Assembly (NCBI GenBank): GCA_016712045.1
Contig: JADJRV010000023.1
Coordinates: 1 to 64,000 of the forward strand
Direction of reading: 5' to 3'
Origin: Chloracidobacterium sp.
GTDB taxonomy: Bacteria > Acidobacteriota > Blastocatellia > Pyrinomonadales > Pyrinomonadaceae
DNA: 64,000 nucleotides
Part shown: positions 1 to 9,731 of the stretch, piece after piece
Layout of the letters: each line of letters starts with the position of its first letter
Numbering within the stretch: position 1 is the stretch's first letter
Program-made: the position numbers and the translations under genes
The notes under the pieces: model-generated
Told to the model about the DNA's origin: nothing
The model's input: the letters and a program-made list of their open reading frames with translations, nothing else
The model's database searches: none

Positions 1-36
1 AACAGGAGCTAATTGCCTGATTGGAAAGAGGATAGT

Positions 37-56
37 CTTTTCAAATCTTTGAAAAG
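37..56. repeat. Perfect short palindrome upstream of the sigma gene
   Basis: A 9-bp inverted repeat (CTTTTCAAA / TTTGAAAAG) with a 2-bp centre lies about 105 bp before the start of the sigma-factor gene. It could be an operator or the hairpin of a gene lying further left. No T-tract typical of a terminator follows it on the + strand. The rest of 1-161 shows no other feature I can support. Confidence 0.35.
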
Positions 57-161
57 CCGTCTCTCCTAATAAAAGGTCGTACTACTACAAACCCTAAAAA
101 TGGTAATTGATTAATGCCATTGTGATTTTTTGTAACGAACCTGGGCGATTAGAAAACAATT

Positions 162-857
162 TTGGCTAACTCGATCGTTTCCAAGTTGCAGACATCACCA
201 GGATCCCCACCCACGGGCGGACCTGGCGACGCACACGATCGCGAGGGCTTCGTCGCCGAATCATTAAAATTAATTCGAAAAGTGATCGCTGGGCGTAGAT
301 CCGTTCCTATTGATGACGTACCCGACATCTCGCAAGAAATTGTATTGAGGCTCTGGAAGTGGCGCACTAAGTTCTCGGATAAGAGTGCTCGAATGGCTGA
401 GGACGATTGGTTGTCCTTCACTGCGCGTACTACCCATAACGAAGTAAATCGAAATCTATCAAATCGCGGAAGACACGTCGAAGTATCAATTGATGACGTC
501 GAGGTGAATGAAGGCTCGCAAACCTCATCCTCAGCAGAAACTTTTCAACTTGTCGAAATTGCGTGGCAAGGTATTTGCAGGCTAAGTCTGCATCAAAGGC
601 AGGCACTTCTTTTCAGTTCAATAGATCTTGTACTTCATCTTTTCCAGTATGGAATCGAGGAAGATGAATTGTTAGAAAAGCTCGGGTTGTCGAAGGAATC
701 TTGGGAATCTATTTCAGCAAGAATGCCTCTCACAGACCCTGAAATTGCTGAGATAGCAAACCTAGACCCCAGTAAGAGGCAACGAGGAACTACCGCGGGT
801 GCGATCAAGAAGGCGAGATGCGATGCCCGCAAGAGACTAAAGGAGTTGATGAAGTAA
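162..857 (+). CDS. Sigma-70 family (ECF-like) RNA polymerase sigma factor
   Basis: This 231-aa protein looks like a small alternative sigma factor that redirects RNA polymerase. Residues ~28-70 resemble region 2, with an acidic DVPDISQEIVLRLW stretch like the core-binding helix of ECF sigmas. The C-terminal ~30 residues are basic and helical, and a region 4 is only weakly recognisable because it carries extra sequence. The start is a TTG at 162; an in-frame stop lies just upstream and the next ATG is far inside, so TTG is the only reasonable start. The stop abuts the ATG of the next gene (a putative membrane anti-sigma factor), which supports a sigma/anti-sigma pair. It probably controls the operon running to 6502. 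The family call is fairly safe; the exact sigma group is not. Confidence 0.7.
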   Translation: MANSIVSKLQTSPGSPPTGGPGDAHDREGFVAESLKLIRKVIAGRRSVPIDDVPDISQEIVLRLWKWRTKFSDKSARMAEDDWLSFTARTTHNEVNRNLSNRGRHVEVSIDDVEVNEGSQTSSSAETFQLVEIAWQGICRLSLHQRQALLFSSIDLVLHLFQYGIEEDELLEKLGLSKESWESISARMPLTDPEIAEIANLDPSKRQRGTTAGAIKKARCDARKRLKELMK

Positions 858-1708
858 ATGAATCAAGATCACTTATCAGCTGCTGAAGTCGCGGTCTTTC
901 GTGAAGACAGTTTTTCATCACGATCGCTTGAGATCGGTCGACATCTTCTCGTCTGCAAAGAATGTCGAGCAAAATTGCCATCAGTAACGCCGCAAGAGTT
1001 TCGAAACTGCCTCCTCGATGCCGATGTCGAACAGCCTTATGGATCTGAGCCAAAACGTCGATTTTTCAACTTTCCGCTCTTGTCATTTACAAGAGTAGCC
1101 GCATTTGCGGGATTCGCAATTCTGCTTCTGGCCGGAATCTATTTTGTTGGCGTTTACAGGTTCAGTACGTTCGAGACTACTGTTGCGAAAAGCGAAGAAT
1201 AACGCAGTCACGGATGAATTGAATCCAGTCCCGAAACAACGGCTACGAATCAGACACCTCATCGAGAAGGAACAATTACCGATAAAGAGCGTGGAGCCGA
1301 CCCAATAAAGATTCAGACCAAGGCGCCCTTCCAAAAAAAACCGACCAAAGGAACATCATTGGCGTTACGGCAAGAGGCCGAAAGTCCAGAACGCCGAGAC
1401 TCGCGGAAGCGAAAACCCTTGCTCGGGCGGGGCCACGATCAGTCTTGAATCCAAATCCGATGGGAAAGAGGTCTTTCTTAAATGGAATTCTGTAAAAGGG
1501 GCAGAGTCCTACGACATTTATATTTCTGACCTTGATGAGAACATGATCGATCATTTCGAGTCGAAATCTCAAACATACTACCGTTCTGGTGAGGCTTGAT
1601 CCGGCAAAGTCCTATCGCTGGAAGCTGATCATTACGCTAAAGAACGGCAAAAAGATCGTTGGTCCGCCCCAAATTCTTACTTCGGGAAAACCCTGGAAGG
1701 CACATTAA
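858..1708 (+). CDS. Membrane anti-sigma factor with zinc-finger-like start and Fn3-like tail (frame-disrupted)
   Basis: The first 114 codons are open. They hold an HxxxCxxC-type cluster (HLLVCKEC, residues ~30-37) as in zf-HC2 anti-sigma factors, then one transmembrane helix at ~75-97. The frame then breaks near 1195. A Pro/Thr/Lys-rich linker continues in a second frame to ~1440, a fibronectin-like strand pattern follows (FLKWNSVKGAESYDIYIS) from ~1450 to 1600, and its last strands lie in a third frame ending at a TAA at 1706-1708. Read together these give about 280 residues: cytoplasmic sigma-binding head, membrane helix and outer sensor-like domain. Genes elsewhere in the window show similar breaks, so sequence error is the likely cause, though true decay cannot be excluded here. 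It starts immediately after the sigma stop codon. Confidence 0.6.
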
Positions 1709-1751
1709 AATCCGGAGACATGGAAAGAAAACGAGGGTCGTTTGAATTGCG

Positions 1752-3691
1752 ATGCGTTTCACCAAAATGAACAGAATAAACAACAATCAATTAAGGTTTC
1801 AGGTCTTGGCGGTCATCGTCTTTGCTTGCTCGTCTCAGTACAGGGGCAGCAGTCTGACGATCTTCCAGTGCCACCCAGCTTCAAATTGGAGGGGGTTCCG
1901 CGAATTAAGAATGATGCTGTCAAGCATCTATTCTTTGAACCGTCTGCAATAAAAAATAATTTGATATGGGATGTTGATCGAACGGCGCGAAAACTGTTTG
2001 TCACCGATGAAAAGAATGCCATCTATTCAGTAGAATCGCCATTGGCCAAGCCAAAGTTGGTGATCGACGGAAGGGTGCCAAGCACTCTCCGAGTGAGTCC
2101 AACTTCGTCAGTAGTTGCCTTTAACAACGACAAAGAGGACCCGGATAATTACGCGCTTTTCCTGTGGGACGGAAAAGCTGAGGCTCGAAAGCTATCGAGC
2201 TTTAATGGAAAGGACGATTCAGTTGATTCATTTATCTGGGAACGAGATGGAAAAAGCATTTATTACACGCTCAATGATTACGAGACTAAGTTAACGAAAC
2301 TCTGTCATACCGATTTGAGTGCAAGCAAGTGCTTCTCTTTGGACCTGAAAGGCCTTTGGAATGTGATCGACATCGACCGAGGCAACATCTTGCTTAAGTA
2401 CTGGAAATCATCCAGCAATCAACACATTTTTAATTATTCGATCAGTACCGGCAAACTCACCCCACTATCTGAATCTGGAAATGCGACAAAGGCTTTTTTC
2501 GTGGCCGGAAGGGCACTCCTTTTAGCTGAAGATTCGCCGGAGTGCGGGGGTGATCGATGCTTGATTTCAATTGATCCACGCAACAGCAAGAAGGAGATCA
2601 TAGGCCTTCAGAATGTCCGTGGACACTTGGGTGATATCAAACCGTCGCCGGATGGAAAATTACTGTTGGTTCAAGAAGCACTAAGCGGAATCGACAGTCT
2701 TTGGATAGGAAAGATCAAAGACCGAAAAGTTGTTCCAGTCGCTTCAAACTTTCTAAGTGGCTCGTATGTCGTTTGGAACACCCGTTGGCTTTCCGAAAGC
2801 GAGGTCGTATTTACAATCGAGAACATTAGTCAACCTGCACTGATACAGTCGTTCGATCTCAGATCGAAGAAAACAACCACTTGGACGAACTCACATCTAC
2901 CCGAAGTTTTGACTGGCACCGTGAAACCTCCCGAAACAATACGTTGGAAGTCTTTTGATAGTAAAGAAATTTCTGGATACATCGTCAAACCCACGAAAAT
3001 TGAAAAGAAGAGTCCTGTGCTTGTGTTTATCCACGGTGGTCCTCAGGTGCTCGATCGCCCGACATTTAGTTCTCTCGATGTCCGGTTTGCGACATTCCTC
3101 GGGTTGTCCATTATCCACACTAACATCCGTGGATCGAGAGGATTCGGAAATGAATTCATGGATGCGGATAACGGAGCCAAAAGAGAGGATGCCGTTCGAG
3201 ACATTAGCTCGCTTCTCGATTGGATCGAAAAGCAGCCGGACCTCGACGCGGATAACGTTATCATCCGTGGCGAAAGCTACGGGGGCTTCGTGGCTCTAGC
3301 GACCGGGCTTAAGGAATCTTCCCGAATCCGGGCCGTCATCGCCGAATATCCGCTCGTGTCGATCAGGAATTATCTGCAGCAAAGTTGGATCGATGAATTT
3401 GCAAAGAATGAATACGGCGATCCAAAAGACGAAATCTTAATGAAAAAGCTTGATGAGCTTTCTCCGCTGAACAATGCTTCAAAGTGGAAGGGGACGCCGT
3501 TGTTCCTGACCAGGGGAAAACTCGACTCAAGAGTCCCGGAAGGGGACGTTCTCGGCCTCAAATCTCAACTGCGAGACGCGGGAGCCAATGTTTGGTTCAT
3601 ATATGCCAACGAGGCGGGACATGGCGTTGGAGGACGCTTCGTCACGGCGGCGATGTATGAATTTATTAAGACTCACTTACGGAGGAAATGA
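1752..3691 (+). CDS. Exported S9-family (prolyl oligopeptidase/acylaminoacyl type) serine peptidase
   Basis: The N-terminal two thirds read as a TolB/WD40-like beta-propeller and the C-terminal ~250 residues as an alpha/beta-hydrolase. The catalytic serine sits in GESYGGFVAL, the aspartate in GKLDSRVPEGD and the histidine in NEAGHGVGG. Such enzymes cleave short peptides or N-acylated peptides. I chose the ATG at 1752 because that frame gives a basic start and a hydrophobic stretch (FQVLAVIVFACSS) like a signal peptide, while the propeller continues in the next frame from about 1850; a one-base frame break must lie between. An alternative TTG at 1742 in the propeller frame gives no credible leader. 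It lies between the anti-sigma gene and a Cys-rich peptide gene on the same strand and probably belongs to that operon. Confidence 0.8.
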
Positions 3692-3692
3692 A

Positions 3693-3932
3693 ATGAAACG
3701 AATCAAAACTCTTCTCTTGGGGATGGCCCTAACAACTCTGTTGGCCGGCAATATTTTCGCAACTGGCGGGGTGTTGCCAGCAACCAGCAGTATAGTCACC
3801 TATGCGTTAACCGCATTGCTCTCGCTCGCGGGCGGCAATGATCAATGTCCCCTGCGACAGTGTACGACTTGTAAGCCGAATAATGAGGGCGGTGACAATG
3901 GCAACGGAGATTGTCGTCCTACACCGGACTAG
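3693..3932 (+). CDS. Small exported cysteine-rich peptide
   Basis: The 79-residue product begins with a clear signal peptide (MKRIKTLLLGMALTTLLAG...). It ends in a Cys/Asn/Gly/Asp-rich tail with CPLRQCTTC followed by another Cys near the end. A strong ribosome-binding site (GGAGG) sits just before the ATG, two bases after the stop of the S9 peptidase gene, so the genes are almost certainly co-translated. I do not recognise the family. Its position between a peptidase and a caspase-like protein suggests a secreted substrate, inhibitor or structural peptide, but that is only inference. Confidence 0.6.
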   Translation: MKRIKTLLLGMALTTLLAGNIFATGGVLPATSSIVTYALTALLSLAGGNDQCPLRQCTTCKPNNEGGDNGNGDCRPTPD

Positions 3933-3943
3933 GAGTTACTTTG

Positions 3944-6502
3944 ATGAGAAACAAACCGAACATGTGGGCTTGTGCGACAAGATCGATTCTGGTCATTTTC
4001 GCATTAGCCCTCATGTCGGAAATATCTTTGAGCCAACCGGGTTCACAGAACATATCTAAGCTATATTCAAAGGGATACTTTGAAGAAGTAGCCAAACTCG
4101 CCCCTGCTCAAATCTCGCGACTCTCACAATCCGGACGATTGGCAGAAGCATCTCATATAGCCTTTCTAACTTGTCGGACTTTCATCCAACTGGGTCGATA
4201 TGATGAAGCTGCTCAGGTTGTTGACCCATTCATTTCCGATCCCAAACTACGAATTCGCTTTCCCGACTCTGTCGTATCTCTTTACCTATGTAAGGCAGCA
4301 GTTTTTCGTTCAAAGCGTGATTTTGGAGCGGCGCTTGAAAACCTGCGACTAGCGAAGTCGATATCGGCAAATGACTCAGCATCGCTCGCAGCTTACCAGT
4401 TGGAGGTCGGTCGGACCCTATATTCAGCCGGACATGATTTTGCAGCGATCATATGGTTGGAAAAAGCTGAGAAAGAGGCTTTGGCGAACGGCCACATTTC
4501 GATTTACTATGACGCACTACGATTTCTGAGCTTAGCTTGGACTGCGAAATTCTATTATGCCAACGCTCTTATTTATGCGGAAAAATTAGTTGCGAAATCT
4601 TCATTGGGAGAATTCGAACATCGCAATAGAATCGCACATTTTGAATTAGCGAACCTGCTCGATGTCACCGGTCAGCCACAACGATCAAAGGATGTGTATC
4701 TGAAGGGCCTCGACCTTTCGACTCAAGCTCGCGTGAACTATCACGCCGGACAGTTCCTTTCAAGCCTCTTGCTGCGATCGTTATATGAGAATGATATTGA
4801 AGCCGCTAAAAACTACCTGGCAAGATTGGAATCGATCGATAAACAAAAGCAATTTAGTTTTGAATGTCTCTTGGGGAGAGCCTTGGTCGAGAACTTCAAG
4901 GGAAACCGAACACTTTCAGACGAGTATTTTTCAAGGCTGGCAAAAGAGAAAGGCACTTCCGATTTCATTGTGCCCTATTGGAAAAGCACGATTGGTGAGC
5001 GAGATCAGAACTGGAAAGAACTTATCACGAATGCTCACCATCTACGTAAATTGACGGAAGATGAGAATTTTCAAGACGACCTTCCCCGGATCTATTACAA
5101 ACTCGCATTGGGGTCATGGCGGCTAGGCGACGAGCGATCTGCGAGGGAACATGCGGCAAAATCGCTCTCCTTGTTTGAGCCTTTTCGAAACTCACCTACC
5201 GTCGATCTTTCCATTGCGATGATGGAGGTTCACCATTCCGTCTATAGGCTACTCAGCGAGATTGAGGTTGCTGACAATCCCACGAAAGCCTTTGAATATT
5301 CTGAGCTACTTAAAGCAAATCTGCTTAGGGACAGGATTGAACGGTCGGTCCTCAAGCCACGTCCTGATCTATCCGATTCGATCCGAAACAAACTTCTCGC
5401 GACTTCTCGCAACTACATTGAAGGAAAAGAAGATGAGGCGGCCCTAACAGAGTTGGAAAACGGCATCGTGACCGATAAACAAACAGGGAGCAAGCAAACT
5501 CACGATTTTTCGACCCAGAATTTGGAACTTCCCAAGGACGTGACAATAGTTTCCTATGAATTCACGCCGTCAGGTCAACTGCTTGCCTTCGTTCTTGAAT
5601 CAGCAAAGCCATTACGTGCAGTTAAACTTCCCGTCAATGAAGTAGAGGCCGCAAAACTCGCGTCAGAAACACAAACTAAGATAAAGAGATCGTATTTTCT
5701 TCAAGATCGATGGGAAGAAAATCTACGATCTATTGCTGAAGCCATTGCAACTGAAATCAAATCACCTGGTGATCGTCCCAGACAAACTTTTGTGGAGAAT
5801 ACCCTTCCATGCCCTGAGCCCGGACGGCAATAAATACTTAATCGAGACGAATACGGTTTCATATTCACCGTCTGTTTATTTGCTAAAGCAACAGCTTCTA
5901 TCAGAACCTCCCCACAGACAAACTATTCAGATCTTTGCGAATGATACTTTTAACCGTCGAAAACTAGCCTATGTAAACAGCGAGGCGATAAGTATAGGAA
6001 AGCTATTCGGAATCTCTCCTCGGCTCAATGCCTCTAAATCGGATTTCCTGAAATATGCTGCGGAAACTGACATCCTTCATTTTTCCATGCATGCTCAACT
6101 CGAGAGCGAAACTCCGTTGTCTTCATTTCTGGCCTTTCAGCAGAATGCCGCAGACTCAGGAAAATTGACCGTCAACGATCTACTATCGGTACGCCTCAAG
6201 CCGAACGGCTTAGCATTCCTCGCATCCTGTGACACGCGCAAAGTGCATAGCGGCGAAGGGCTGGTCAGTATTCCTTGGGCAATGCTGGGAGCTGGGAGTT
6301 CATCGGTAGTCTCGTCGCAATGGGAAGCAAGCGATCGTGCAACCCAAAAATTCAGTGGAATTTTTACCGAGAACTTCTTAAAGGGTCATCGACGGCATCG
6401 TCACTGCAATCAGCTGCAAATGAATTGATTAACGACAAGTCATCGGGATTCCATGAGCCGTATTTCTGGGGAGGGTTCACCCTCCTTGGAGATTTTAGAT
6501 AG
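3944..6502 (+). CDS. Exported TPR-CHAT protein (caspase-like peptidase), frame-disrupted
   Basis: After a signal-like hydrophobic start (residues ~10-32), about 500 residues of helical TPR-type repeats follow. A CHAT domain (caspase HetF-associated with TPRs) occupies the last ~280 residues. The expected catalytic pair is visible: His in ILHFSMHAQLE and Cys in FLASCDTRKVH. The CHAT domain is read by moving to a second frame near 5760 and returning to the first near 6380, ending GGFTLLGDFR at the TAG at 6500-6502, a natural CHAT terminus. Start: the ATG at 3944 has an AGGAG site before it, and the Cys-rich peptide gene ends 11 bases upstream. CHAT proteins are known as caspase-like proteases, including in type III-E CRISPR, but here a signal peptide points outside the cytoplasm. 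The domain call is strong; substrate and trigger are unknown. Confidence 0.75.
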
Positions 6503-6641
6503 CCAATCGATAAGTTGAAAATCGATTAACTAAGTCCGATCGTCGAAGGCTCATCATTCTCAATGAATCTGGAAGAAGCCATCAAGACCTATGATTTTAC
6601 CCAAGGGCAACGGTGACTCTAGGGGCGATTTCGGTAAAAAC

Positions 6642-8702
6642 CTATATGAGATCAGAAAGGAACTCCGAAGGCACGTCACCGCTTGTAACGAGGAGGAAAT
6701 CACGTGCTCTAGTGCAAGCAACATATAGCAGTTGCCGTTCGGTGTCGTAAACTTCGCGAAGGTCGGATTCGTCGGCGACTGAGCTGATCCGTTCCTGTGA
6801 AGGGATGATCTCATCGTCGCAGGCCATAACGACGACTGCCTTGAATTCGAGGCCTTTCGCAAGATGCATGGTTCCAACAGACACACTGCCGGAAGTTTTT
6901 GCAAGCAGATGACTGAGATCCGATGACGACGCCCCTGATTGCTCGATAGCTTGCTGTGCTCGGTCTAACTCATTTTTGGATCGGACAAAGATTCCGACTT
7001 CATCCGGAGCGATGCCTTTACTGAAAAGATCTCTGAGCCATTCTGCGACGCGTTCAATCTCGTCTTTATGCGAGCCCAAAATTTCGATTCCGGGCTGCGG
7101 ACCGTCGAAGACAGAAACCGTTCCCTGACGAACATCTATATTGCCGTCAACATCCGCGAACTCCTGACCCAGAAGCCGGTCTGCCCGTGTTCTGATCTGG
7201 TGCGAAGTTCGATAGTTGACCTTCAAGGTACGCGATCGGCCACGGACATCCACTCCAAGCGATCGCCATGAAAACGCTTGCTGAAAGATGCGTTGGCCTA
7301 GATCACCGGCGAAAAAGAGGCCGTTCTGCCTTTTGCCAGCAAGAGCGGCGAGAAATCTCAACTGCGCCGGATTTAGGTCTTGTGCTTCATCTATCACGGC
7401 GAGATCGTATCTATGATTATCATCCGGCATCTCTTCGGCTAGCCGGCCAAACATCTCGGAAAGCGTTACGAAGCCGCGGTCTGCAAGTTCATTTCTGGCT
7501 TGTTCAAATATCCGCCAAAGTACTTCTCGCTTCGATTCAGCAAGCCGAGTCTTTCTACCCAGACGGGCAAAGTCGCGATACACTTCCCACTCTTTGATCT
7601 GCCAAGCGTCAATCACCTCGTTCCACTCGGAATAAAGAAAATTGGCAGTGAATGAATGTCCATCCACATTCGATGCCGCGTTGGCCAGGGTCTCGCGGGT
7701 GTCCTGTTCCACAGGAATATTTTTCTTTCCGAACTGGAGGTCATATAGTCGCCGCCCTACGTAATCAAGAAATTGGACATCGATGCGTTCTGCGAGTTTC
7801 GCGTCACCACCGACCAGTCGACCGATCTTGGCCCGCAACATCATGGCGAGCTCGCTTGAGAACGTTGCCAGCAAAACATGAGCCTGTGGATCCCGGCGAG
7901 CCAGATTCACCGCGCGATGTAGTGCAACAACGGTTTTACCCGTACCAGCCGAGCCGGAAACGCGGGCCGGGCCGTTGAAATCTCGCGTCACGAACTGACG
8001 CTGAGCGGGATGCAGGAATATCGCCCACTCCTCCCATGGTTCATCGAGAGCTTGTTTAAGCTCTTCGATATCCGTCATCACGCGGAAACGACGTTGAGCA
8101 TCTGGATGATCGAAAGGATTCGTTCCAGTCGGCAAGGGCTCGGGCACATCAGGTTTCCCGCCAGTGGCGAGGGTAAGCAGAGCCTCGGCGGCCTCATCGG
8201 GAAGGTGATCGACTAACGCAAGAAGGCCGTCTTCGCTTGTCACGGCTTTAACGTCAGCAACCCAAGATTCCGGCACTCCATACCTTAGGAGCTCTTCATC
8301 AGTAATTTTCGGAAATAGAGGAAGTCTTGGCTGTTCGACTTCGACGTACTTTGGAACAACGATCTCTTTGACCGTCTCGCGTACCTCGACGATCTGAGCA
8401 GCCCCGGTTGTTGGATGGACTTCGAGCTTACGGTTCTCTGCCCATTTGTAGGCCTTGTCGTGATGATCGACGTAGCAAACCAAAATACTCTGCTCAAGCT
8501 TATGAACGATCACTCGAATGTCCTGATTCGACCGTACAGACCAAAAGTGTACGTCTTTTGGTTTATCCAGCCGGTGAAACTGCAAACCCGGATTAGCCGG
8601 ATTTGCTTGAAGGTCATACACAGTTGATTTCACCGCCGCTTGTTCGGTATTGGTCAGCTTTGTCAGGCTATCCGTGAATGTTGATGCGATACGAAAGTCC
8701 AT
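6642..8702 (-). CDS. RelE-like domain fused to UvrD-type superfamily I helicase
   Basis: This intact 686-aa protein starts with ~95 residues that resemble a RelE/ParE toxin fold (pattern ending FWSVRSNQDIRVIVHK...CYVDHHDKAYKWAENR). It continues as a UvrD/Rep-like SF1 helicase: Walker A GSAGTGKTVV near residue 250, Walker B VIDEAQDL near 440, motif IV/VI region with LFFAGDLGQRIFQ, and TMHLAKGLEFKAVVV followed by LLYVACTRAR near the end. The fusion recurs in bacteria, so it is not unique. It is the last gene of the minus-strand island operon, 35 bp after the DUF3644 gene. Helicases of this type unwind DNA or displace bound proteins. The RelE-like part may be a binding module rather than an active mRNase. 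The gene is convergent with the CHAT gene across 139 bp that hold only a 7-bp inverted repeat (AATCGAT/ATCGATT). Confidence 0.85.
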   Translation of the reverse strand: MDFRIASTFTDSLTKLTNTEQAAVKSTVYDLQANPANPGLQFHRLDKPKDVHFWSVRSNQDIRVIVHKLEQSILVCYVDHHDKAYKWAENRKLEVHPTTGAAQIVEVRETVKEIVVPKYVEVEQPRLPLFPKITDEELLRYGVPESWVADVKAVTSEDGLLALVDHLPDEAAEALLTLATGGKPDVPEPLPTGTNPFDHPDAQRRFRVMTDIEELKQALDEPWEEWAIFLHPAQRQFVTRDFNGPARVSGSAGTGKTVVALHRAVNLARRDPQAHVLLATFSSELAMMLRAKIGRLVGGDAKLAERIDVQFLDYVGRRLYDLQFGKKNIPVEQDTRETLANAASNVDGHSFTANFLYSEWNEVIDAWQIKEWEVYRDFARLGRKTRLAESKREVLWRIFEQARNELADRGFVTLSEMFGRLAEEMPDDNHRYDLAVIDEAQDLNPAQLRFLAALAGKRQNGLFFAGDLGQRIFQQAFSWRSLGVDVRGRSRTLKVNYRTSHQIRTRADRLLGQEFADVDGNIDVRQGTVSVFDGPQPGIEILGSHKDEIERVAEWLRDLFSKGIAPDEVGIFVRSKNELDRAQQAIEQSGASSSDLSHLLAKTSGSVSVGTMHLAKGLEFKAVVVMACDDEIIPSQERISSVADESDLREVYDTERQLLYVACTRARDFLLVTSGDVPSEFLSDLI

Positions 8703-8737
8703 TATGAAATCCAGCCAGTTTCACCCCTTGGCTATTG

Positions 8738-9728
8738 CTACTTTTGCCTTTTTATACGACCTATCAAATTCGGAAATAATATTAGCGTTATAGAATTTCT
8801 TTGACGTGCCCGTCCGTTTACTCGGATCCAAATACCTTTCTTTGCAAAATCGCTCATCTTTCTCGAGATTTTTCGAATCTTGTGGTAGTTGCTGTTCACA
8901 AGAAAATCGGAATATCGATTCTTCAGCTTGGTCGTAAGATTGTCGTAATCTAGTGGATACTTTTCTCGAATATCTTCTTCTGTTAACGTTACCGGCGTGG
9001 CGTCTGGATCATTGGTAACGATTACGGGATGTGCATCCACATCTTTCGAACGCGTGAACTTAAGTTGCATGTTGAGCGCGACGGAATAGGCATCACCCGC
9101 CGAACCAGAGCTGCCCTGAATCGTTTTTTCCACGAACTCAACGAATTTCTTTTCATCCGGGTTGAGGATCACGGCATCTACTTCACTGGGATGTTCAACA
9201 AACGCCAATGGCATCAGGAAAAGGTTATATCGGGAAAGATCAATACCGAACCAACGACCAACAAGTGCGATGTAATTGCGGACATTCGCTGTGCCAATTT
9301 CTTGAACGTGCCGGGCGATCCTCGAGCCTTTGTTCATAAAATGAATTGCATTATCCCTCACCTCACATAAAAGGATAAGGTTTTTCGTGCACAGGGTCTG
9401 GGATCTTGTCGCCGTATTTGTCCGTTAAACGCTTCCACGCAGGAAACAGTCCCAGTGTGGCATGAGAACCTGATCGGTTCTTTTTTCGGTATTTCTTTTC
9501 AGACCATGTACCATCAGCTTTTTTCCTTCTCTCGTATGCGAGAATTACCGCAATTTTATTGCTTTCGAGCTGCAGCAGCCTAGCTTTAAGCAAGAGTTCC
9601 CATGCATTTATTGCAAGAATGGCAAAACTCTCTTCCCTATAAGCGAAGTTTGGCTTGTTATAAATTTCGATGGCTGACAACATCGCGTCGAGAGACTTGT
9701 CAGCCATCGTTCGTGATCTGGATTTCAT
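8738..9728 (-). CDS. DUF3644 protein with HEPN-like RDNAIH motif (one frame break)
   Basis: About 329 residues. The first ~121 are in one frame (…AINAWELLLKARLLQL…) and the rest in another. Deleting one A from the A5 run at about 9380 joins them as VHENLILLCEVRDNAIHFMN, which reads like normal DUF3644 sequence, so I treat the break as a homopolymer error. The R-D-N-A-I-H block has the R-x4-H spacing that defines catalytic HEPN RNases, and the preceding helix pair with ELLLKARL is also HEPN-like. A role as an abortive-infection RNase is therefore plausible but unproven. It sits three bases after the methylase gene and 35 bp before the helicase gene, so it is part of the same transcript. Confidence 0.7.
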
Positions 9729-9731
9729 AAT

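Noticed and set aside
6503..6641. Left att site or terminator between the CHAT and helicase genes
   Set aside because: Only a 7-bp inverted repeat is present, with no T-run and no similarity to the tRNA-Pro 3' end.
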